10,804 bases of DNA from NCBI GenBank assembly GCA_003162595.1, contig PMNJ01000330.1:450-11253 (forward strand), in the 5' to 3' direction. Of the stretch, positions 6,108-10,804 are shown one piece after another. Below the pieces are notes generated by a model that was given only the letters and a program-made list of their open reading frames with translations, was not told the origin of the DNA and did no database searches. How positions within the stretch are numbered: the first letter of the stretch is position 1; every line of letters starts with the position of its first letter. This DNA is from Bacteroidales bacterium (GTDB taxonomy: Bacteria > Bacteroidota > Bacteroidia > Bacteroidales > VadinHA17). The position numbers and the translations under genes are program-made.

Positions 6108-8123
6108 TCACGCCTCTTTAAATACTTCATCAATTATCTCATCATCTGCAATATATGGGATAGTCACTTTTAGACCAGGTGTCCTTTCCATCTCTCTTCT
6201 CAGGGTAATCATAGCTCCCTTGTTCCGTGCCCAGCTGCGACGTGCTATTCCATTGTTGACATCCCAGTGAAGCATCATCCTGAGTCTTCTTTCTGTCTCA
6301 GGTGTACCATCAAGCATCATACCAAATCCCCCGTTTATAACCTCGCCCCACCCTACTCCGCCTCCATTGTGCAAAGATACCCAGGTAGCACCCCGGAAAG
6401 AATCACCAATTACATTCTGAACAGCCATATCGGCTGTGAATTTTGATCCGTCATAGATATTTGAAGTCTCCCTGTAAGGCGAATCGGTTCCCGAAACATC
6501 GTGATGATCTCTTCCTATCACTACAGGTGCCGAGATTTTACCTTTTGAAATTGCATCATTGAATGCAGCGGCAATTTCCATCCTTCCTTCAGCATCAGCA
6601 TAAAGAATGCGCGCCTGCGAACCCACTACTAACCTGTTTTCGGCCGCTCCCTTAATCCAGTGAATATTATCGTTCATCTGTTGTTTTATCTGATCCGGCG
6701 AATTCTTAATTAATTCTCCGAGTGTCTCAATGGCAATTTTGTCAGTCACTTCAAGATCTGCAGGCTTATTTGAACAGCAAACCCATCTGAACGGACCAAA
6801 CCCGTAATCAAAACACATTGGTCCCATAATATCCTGAACATAAGACGGATACTTAAACTCACCATCTTTTTTCAGGACATCTCCGCCGGCCCTTGAAGCT
6901 TCAAGGAGAAATGCATTACCATAGTCAAAAAAATATGTCCCTTTCGAAGTATGCCGGTTTATTGCCTCGACCTGTCGTCTTAAAGATTTGTGAACTTCAT
7001 CCTTAAATTTTTCAGGATCTTCTGACATCATCCTGTTTGATTCCTCAAAACTTAGTCCGGCAGGATAATAGCCACCTGACCATGGATTATGAAGAGAGGT
7101 TTGATCAGAACCCAGATCCACATAAATATTTTCATCTGCAAATTTTTCCCAAACATCAACAATATTGCCTTCATAGGCAATTGATGTAACCTCTTTAGAT
7201 GCAGTTACTTCCTTTACCCGTTTAACAAGACTATCCAAATCCGAAAAGACCTCATCGACCCAACCCTGGGAATGTCTTGTCTTTATTGCCTTCGGATTTA
7301 TTTCAGCTATCACTGAAATTATGCCTGCAATACCAGCGGCTTTTGGCTGAGCCCCAGACATACCACCAAGACCGGATGATAGAAAGAGTTTACTTTTTTT
7401 AGCCTCACCTGATTTACTGATCATTCTGACTGCGTTAAGAAGAGTAATTGTTGTTCCGTGAACAATACCCTGAGGTCCGATATACATGTAAGAACCTGCC
7501 GTCATCTGGCCATACTGTGAAACGCCCAGTGCATTAAATTTTTCCCAGTGATCCTGTGAGGAATAATTTGGGATCACCATTCCATTGGTAACAACCACCC
7601 TCGGGGCATCTTTCGGCGAAGGAAAGAGGCCAAGCGGATGACCGGAATAGATCACAAGAGTCTGCTCATTGGTCATCTCCGAAAGGTATTTCATAGTTAA
7701 CCGGTATTGGGCCCAGTTTTGAAAAACCGCCCCGTTGCCTCCATACGTGATAAGTTCGTGAGGATGCTGGGCGACAGTTATATCCAGGTTATTGGAGATC
7801 ATCAGCATAATTGCTGCCGCTGCAGGTGAACGGGAAGGAAAATCATCAATATGGCGCGCTTTTATTTCATAATCAGGCCTGAACCTGTACATATATATTC
7901 TTCCATAGGTTGCCAGTTCATCAGCAAATTCCCCCGCAAGAACAAGATGAAATTTTTCGGGAAAATATCTCAGGGCATTCTTTATTGCAAGCCGTTTTTC
8001 AGCACTATTCAGTACCTCTTTTCTCTTAGGTGCATGATTAATATCCCGATCGTAAGATTTAAGCACAGGGAGTTCAGAAGGTATTCCTTCTACTACCAGT
8101 TTTTTGAATTCAGCAGAGGTCAT
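6108..8123 (-). CDS. hutU: Urocanate hydratase (urocanase), long form
   Basis: HutU hydrates urocanate to 4-imidazolone-5-propionate, the second step of histidine breakdown, using tightly bound NAD+ as an electrophile in the cytoplasm. The 671-residue frame is intact. Signatures include YGGNGAVFQNWAQYR (127-141), SGHPLGLFPS (160-169), QYGQMTAGSYMYIGPQGIVH (203-222), the glycine-rich GLGGMSGAQPKAAG (251-264), DIMGPMCFDYGFGPFRW (431-447) and LHNGGGVGWGEVINGG (584-599). Cys437 is the likely counterpart of the conserved active-site Cys of Pseudomonas urocanase; that alignment is by eye. The protein is about 110 residues longer than the classical enzyme of about 556 residues and nearer in size to animal UROC1. 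The extra length is spread through the protein rather than being a fusion. No hutH, hutI or ftcD is beside it. It converges on ispF with a 22-base gap in which I see no terminator. The in-frame sequence just upstream of the ATG contains a stop. Confidence 0.95.
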   Translation of the reverse strand: MTSAEFKKLVVEGIPSELPVLKSYDRDINHAPKRKEVLNSAEKRLAIKNALRYFPEKFHLVLAGEFADELATYGRIYMYRFRPDYEIKARHIDDFPSRSPAAAAIMLMISNNLDITVAQHPHELITYGGNGAVFQNWAQYRLTMKYLSEMTNEQTLVIYSGHPLGLFPSPKDAPRVVVTNGMVIPNYSSQDHWEKFNALGVSQYGQMTAGSYMYIGPQGIVHGTTITLLNAVRMISKSGEAKKSKLFLSSGLGGMSGAQPKAAGIAGIISVIAEINPKAIKTRHSQGWVDEVFSDLDSLVKRVKEVTASKEVTSIAYEGNIVDVWEKFADENIYVDLGSDQTSLHNPWSGGYYPAGLSFEESNRMMSEDPEKFKDEVHKSLRRQVEAINRHTSKGTYFFDYGNAFLLEASRAGGDVLKKDGEFKYPSYVQDIMGPMCFDYGFGPFRWVCCSNKPADLEVTDKIAIETLGELIKNSPDQIKQQMNDNIHWIKGAAENRLVVGSQARILYADAEGRMEIAAAFNDAISKGKISAPVVIGRDHHDVSGTDSPYRETSNIYDGSKFTADMAVQNVIGDSFRGATWVSLHNGGGVGWGEVINGGFGMMLDGTPETERRLRMMLHWDVNNGIARRSWARNKGAMITLRREMERTPGLKVTIPYIADDEIIDEVFKEA

Positions 8124-8147
8124 AATTTAAGATTGTGAATTATTATG

Positions 8148-8155
8148 TAAAGTTA
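8148..8155 (-). promoter_or_regulatory. hutU: Weak -7 box candidate for hutU
   Basis: On the minus strand TAACTTTA matches TAnnTTTG at all but the last position and lies 24 bases upstream of the hutU ATG, between that ATG and the terminator of the upstream gene. No matching -33 TTG is seen. Position is better support than sequence here. Confidence 0.3.
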
Positions 8156-8163
8156 GTAAAAAC

Positions 8164-8193
8164 AAAAAAGCCGACCTTTATAGGGTCAGCTTT
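8164..8193 (-). terminator. Rho-independent terminator after the zinc-ribbon gene
   Basis: On the minus strand, AAAGCTGACC (8193-8184), a seven-base loop (8183-8177) and GGTCGGCTTT (8176-8167) form a ten-base-pair stem with one G-U pair. The 3' arm runs into a T-rich tract (TTTTTTGTTTTT). It lies 20 bases past the stop of the zinc-ribbon gene at 8213. It separates that transcript from hutU and suggests hutU has its own promoter. The opposite strand also ends in a T-rich run, so it could act both ways, but no plus-strand gene needs it. Confidence 0.8.
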
Positions 8194-8212
8194 CTTTATT
8201 TTGTCCGGCCTT

Positions 8213-8977
8213 CTACAAGTGCCCCTCTTTTATAATTTCATCGTCAACAAGAATTCGTCCGCAATATTCACATACAATAATCTTCTTTCTCGATTTAATA
8301 TCAAGTTGTCTCTGAGGGGGTATCTGATTAAAGCAACCGCCGCAGGCATCCCTTTGTACCGGAACTACAGCAAGGCCATTTCTGGCATTTGAACGGATCC
8401 TTTTATAAGCTGTAAGCAGTCTATCTTCAATGATTGCCTCAACTTTTTCAGATTTTTTATAGAGACCTTCTTCCTCTTTCTGAGTATCGGAAATAATCTC
8501 ATCGAGTTCTGATTTTTTGTTTTCAAGATCTGACTTGCGGTCAGCAAAAGTGGTCTCAGAATCGGCAATAACCAATTTCTTTTCTTCAATAAGAAAATTG
8601 AATTCCCTGATTTTCTTATTGAACAGTTCAATCTCCAGGTTTTGATATTCAATTTCTTTCGAAAGTGAGTCAAATTCTCTGTTGTTGCGTACGTTTTTTT
8701 GCTGCTCTTCATATTTTTTTATAAGTGATTCAGCATCGGTAATCTCATTATTCTTCTTTATAACCGATTTTTCAAGGTTCTCTACTTCATCTTTCAGATT
8801 GCCTAACCTTGTCTCAAGCCCTGCTATCTCATCCTCCAGATCCTGTACCTCAAGAGGTAATTCTCCTCTTAACGTCTTGATTTTATCTATCTCTGAATCA
8901 ACTAATTGTAAACCATATAATGCTCTTAATCTTTCTTCTACAGAAATTTCAGATTCATGTGATTTTGCTTTTTCCAT
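8213..8977 (-). CDS. Coiled-coil C4 zinc-ribbon protein (zf-RING_7 / former DUF164, CdsZ-like)
   Basis: This 254-residue protein is mostly one long charged helix (about residues 12-195) with heptad-like Leu/Ile spacing, expected to fold as an antiparallel coiled-coil hairpin. A small C-terminal zinc ribbon follows, with Cys212, Cys215, Cys236 and Cys239 (CGGC and CEYC) and the typical GRILVDDE tail. This matches the family formerly called DUF164, whose molecular role is poorly known; nucleic-acid binding has been proposed for relatives. It starts two bases after the stop of the Nif3-like gene, so the two are almost certainly co-transcribed, a pairing seen in many bacteria. A terminator follows the stop. 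All four zinc ligands are present. A possible internal -7 box (TAAATTTG, minus strand, 9034-9027) lies 50 bases upstream but is weak. Confidence 0.88.
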   Translation of the reverse strand: MEKAKSHESEISVEERLRALYGLQLVDSEIDKIKTLRGELPLEVQDLEDEIAGLETRLGNLKDEVENLEKSVIKKNNEITDAESLIKKYEEQQKNVRNNREFDSLSKEIEYQNLEIELFNKKIREFNFLIEEKKLVIADSETTFADRKSDLENKKSELDEIISDTQKEEEGLYKKSEKVEAIIEDRLLTAYKRIRSNARNGLAVVPVQRDACGGCFNQIPPQRQLDIKSRKKIIVCEYCGRILVDDEIIKEGHL

Positions 8978-8979
8978 CG

Positions 8980-10074
8980 TTAAAAATAATTTATCGGATT
9001 CGTATTTGTTTCAGAAAACCGGACTGCAAATTTAGGGAATTTTTTAATAATTAGGCTTTTTAATATTTCTCCTGAAAATTTTTCAGTTTCAAAATGCCCG
9101 GCATCCACTAATAATATCTTATTCTCAGTACTAAAAAAATCGTGATATTTAATATCGGCAGTTACAAATACTTCGGCTCCGGAACAAATTGCAAGGTTTA
9201 GCAGAGATGCACCCGAACCGCCGCAAAGGGCTACTTTTCTTATTGGTTTTCCTGTCGGTTTAGAGTACCTTATCCCCTTTGACTCAAAAACGGAAGAGAC
9301 AAGTTTTAAAAAATCATTTTCTGATAAAGGATTACGAAGTGTTCCGACACATCCTAACCCAATGCCGGCATTTTTATTTTTAAGCGCATAAAGATCATAA
9401 GCTACTTCTTCGTAAGGATGAGCTCCAAGGAGAGCCTTTGTTACTTTATCTGTAAGATGAGAAAACAATATGGTTTCAAAGCGGATTTCTTTCTCAAAAT
9501 GAATCTTTCCTTTTTCACCCCTGAATGGTTTTGCCATTTCATTCGCCCTGAAACTGCCTGTCCCGGGAGTTGTGAATCCACATTGGTCATAATTTCCTAT
9601 AAAACCTGCTCCTGCTTCAAAAAGTGCGTTCCTCACAGCGTCAAGATGTGATTCGGGAATGTAGGTAACAAGCTTCATTAATCTGTTCTCAGAAGGTGAC
9701 AATACGGATATTTCTTCCAGACCAATCTTTTCTGCCATCATTCTGCTGACTCCATTATTGAGCACATCCAGGTTCGTGTGAGCAGAATAAACAGCAATAT
9801 CGTTCTTAACAGCTTTATATAAAATCCTCTCAGTAAATGATTTGCCTGTCAGGCTCTTAATAGGGTTAAAAATAAGAGGATGATGTGAAACCAATACATC
9901 ACATTTATAAGAAATAGCTTCATTAATAACCTCCTCAGTAATATCAAGTGTGATCATCGCGGAAGATATCTCTCTTTCGGGTGAGCCGATCTGCAGTCCT
10001 GCATTATCATACCCTTCCTGAAATGAAAGGGGAACTGCTGTATCGATATATGAACAAAGATCTTTTAGTTTCAT
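8980..10074 (-). CDS. Nif3-like dinuclear metal-centre protein (DUF34/YqfO type)
   Basis: This is a 364-residue Nif3-family protein; the family forms toroidal hexamers with a two-metal site in each subunit, and some members are linked to GTP cyclohydrolase I type 2 activity or metal handling. The true substrate is unsettled. Visible ligands are His64 and His65 (VSHHPLIF), Asp103 (AHTNLD), and His327 and Glu331 (DAGHFETE). The N-terminus YDNAGLQIGSP (22-32) is typical. Residues about 130-235 form the CutA1/PII-like insert (KLVTYIPESHLDAVRNALFE to AHPYEEVAYD), which makes this the long YqfO type rather than the short YbgI type of about 250 residues. It is coupled to the zinc-ribbon gene downstream (two-base gap). 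The upstream merR gene lies 174 bases away across a REP-like repeat. Metal sites are intact. Confidence 0.92.
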   Translation of the reverse strand: MKLKDLCSYIDTAVPLSFQEGYDNAGLQIGSPEREISSAMITLDITEEVINEAISYKCDVLVSHHPLIFNPIKSLTGKSFTERILYKAVKNDIAVYSAHTNLDVLNNGVSRMMAEKIGLEEISVLSPSENRLMKLVTYIPESHLDAVRNALFEAGAGFIGNYDQCGFTTPGTGSFRANEMAKPFRGEKGKIHFEKEIRFETILFSHLTDKVTKALLGAHPYEEVAYDLYALKNKNAGIGLGCVGTLRNPLSENDFLKLVSSVFESKGIRYSKPTGKPIRKVALCGGSGASLLNLAICSGAEVFVTADIKYHDFFSTENKILLVDAGHFETEKFSGEILKSLIIKKFPKFAVRFSETNTNPINYF

Positions 10075-10114
10075 AAATGTTTTTCTCTGTGTATTTTTGT
10101 GTCAGTTCTTTTTT

Positions 10115-10216
10115 GCCTCTCCCTAAATCCATCTCCCAGGAGAGAGAGACTTAATGTATCTATAGTTTTTCTTCACCCCCTTCGCTCCTGGGAGAAGAGT
10201 GCAAGGTGGATGAGGC
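10115..10216. repeat. REP/MITE-like intergenic inverted repeat
   Basis: The outer arms GCCTCTCCCTAAATCCATCT... (10115-10142) and ...GGTGGATGAGGC (10185-10216) are imperfect inverted copies sharing GCCTC, ATCCA and TCTCCCAGGAG in order. Each arm also has its own small hairpin, e.g. TCTCCcaGGAGA at 10132-10143. The 'CTCTCCCTAAATCC..CTCTCCC' wording is common in intergenic repeats of Bacteroidota and other bacteria (from memory). It carries no ORF. On a merR-nif3 transcript it would fold strongly and could affect mRNA stability or partial termination. It fills most of the 174-base gap between those genes. Confidence 0.65.
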
Positions 10217-10248
10217 ACAAAGGAAAGACAGGATTCTACTTAGAAAAG

Positions 10249-10584
10249 TTAAATATTATCCCTTATATCGAGAAGCATGGATTTTATATTCTGAAGTGAT
10301 TCGTTGATCTCATATTTATATTCCGTTTCATCCCACTTTACCGCCAGTTTCTTCTTAGCGCCAGAGAGAGTCATACCTTCATCTTTCACAAGATGATGGA
10401 GTATTTTAAGGTTCTTAATGTCGGCCGGAGTAAAAAGCCTGTTACCTTTTTTGTTTTTCATGGGTTTGAGAATATCGAACTCATTTTCCCAGAAACGAAT
10501 AGTAGAGACCGGCACCTCAAGCATTTCAGCTACTTCCCCTATTGAATAATAGAGTTTTTCGACTTTTCTTTCTTTGTAAGGCAT
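10249..10584 (-). CDS. Short MerR-family DNA-binding regulator without a sensor domain
   Basis: This is a 111-residue protein made almost wholly of a MerR winged helix-turn-helix. YYSIGEVAEMLEVPVSTIRF (12-31) is the HTH, WENEFDILKPMKNKKGNRLF the wing, and TPADIKNLKILHHLV plus EGMTLSGAKKKL (about 69-80) the remaining helices. Classical MerR proteins add a dimerisation coiled coil and an effector-binding region; here only about 30 charged residues follow, with no metal-binding cysteines. Its signal and targets are unknown. An in-frame stop lies shortly upstream of the ATG at 10584, which fixes the start; no Shine-Dalgarno is evident. The M23 peptidase gene upstream is on the same strand 86 bases away, and nif3 follows past the repeat. 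A related short MerR is common in Bacteroidota. Confidence 0.88.
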   Translation of the reverse strand: MPYKERKVEKLYYSIGEVAEMLEVPVSTIRFWENEFDILKPMKNKKGNRLFTPADIKNLKILHHLVKDEGMTLSGAKKKLAVKWDETEYKYEINESLQNIKSMLLDIRDNI

Positions 10585-10640
10585 AACAGTTATTTTTAAG
10601 AGATTTCATCCACTGATAACATATAATTTGTTACCGCGAC

Positions 10641-10660
10641 CAACATCTGCAAATATGTTG
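10641..10660. repeat. Short dyad upstream of merR, possible operator
   Basis: CAACAT and ATGTTG are perfect six-base inverted arms with an eight-base centre, located 57-76 bases before the merR start and just after the M23 stop. It lacks a T-run at its end, so it does not look like a terminator. A dyad of this size could be an operator, perhaps for the adjacent MerR. This is inference from position only. Confidence 0.3.
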
Positions 10661-10670
10661 CAAAAAAATC

Positions 10671-10804
10671 CTAATCAAAAGACTGACCGGTTTTGGATGC
10701 AATCTCAATCATTTTTTCATATTCTGCTGAAGAGAGATCTTCGAAATAATAGTTGACAGGATCAACATTTATACCATTCAGTTTTATTTCATAATGAAGA
10801 TGGT
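10671..10804 (-). CDS. M23-family metallopeptidase, C-terminal end only
   Basis: Only the last 43 codons and the stop (TAG, 10673-10671) are inside the window; the gene continues past the right edge. The first complete residues are HLHYEIKLNGINVDP, the conserved C-terminal HxH metal-site motif and following strand of LytM/M23 zinc endopeptidases, with the usual 'NGxxVDPxxYY' continuation. M23 enzymes cut peptidoglycan cross-links or act as regulators of such enzymes; many carry LysM or coiled-coil parts, which cannot be seen here. The short tail after the motif (EYEKMIEIASKTGQSFD) is helical and resembles that of Bacteroidota M23 proteins, from memory. The gene is read in the same direction as merR. 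Confidence 0.85.
   Translation of the reverse strand, partial: HLHYEIKLNGINVDPVNYYFEDLSSAEYEKMIEIASKTGQSFD

Noticed and set aside
7851..8392. Plus-strand open frames opposite hutU and the zinc-ribbon gene
   Set aside because: They lie antisense to strongly supported genes and their translations show no recognisable domain; they are shadow frames.
9027..9034. Internal promoter (TAAATTTG) for the zinc-ribbon gene
   Set aside because: A single box inside A/T-rich coding sequence with no -33 partner; the two-base gap to nif3 already explains expression.
10641..10670. Terminator after the M23 gene
   Set aside because: The T-run on the minus strand comes before the dyad, not after it, which is the wrong order.

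Overview
The window looks like chromosomal DNA of a Bacteroidota member, probably a Bacteroidales-like environmental lineage. The evidence is three type IX secretion system (T9SS) genes (porP/sprF-like, porU, porV), TAnnTTTG-type -7 promoter boxes, weak or absent Shine-Dalgarno sequences and AT-rich DNA. I cannot assign a genus from the sequence alone.

Left part (1-6085): a porP/sprF-like outer-membrane gene on the minus strand, cut by the left edge, is divergent from porU on the plus strand. porU (944-4365) encodes the C25-family peptidase/sortase of the T9SS. It is not an intact reading frame here: I can reconstruct one 1137-residue protein only by removing eight single bases between about 2861 and 4099. 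All eight are +1 shifts. Next is porV (4419-5612), the outer-membrane barrel that partners PorU. Its stop overlaps the start of ispF (5609-6085), a MEP-pathway isoprenoid enzyme. porU and porV each have the same TATCTTTG box just upstream of the start codon.

Right part (6108-10804), all minus strand, convergent with ispF. In the direction of transcription it holds the 3' end of an M23 peptidase gene, a short MerR-type regulator, a REP-like inverted repeat, a Nif3-like dinuclear metal protein, a coiled-coil C4 zinc-ribbon protein two bases behind it, a rho-independent terminator, and hutU (urocanate hydratase, long form). hutU has no other histidine-degradation gene beside it.

Working together: PorU and PorV act at the cell surface, where T9SS cargo is cleaved at its C-terminal signal and attached; the PorP-like protein belongs to the same secretion/gliding family. 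The Nif3 and zinc-ribbon genes form a tight pair that is probably co-transcribed. No RNA gene, CRISPR array, insertion sequence or phage gene is visible, and no gene-free stretch exceeds 300 bases. The largest gap (10075-10248) is mostly the REP-like repeat. The most notable observation is the cluster of same-sign frameshifts in the 3' third of porU. It is more likely sequence error or very recent gene decay than a new biological mechanism.
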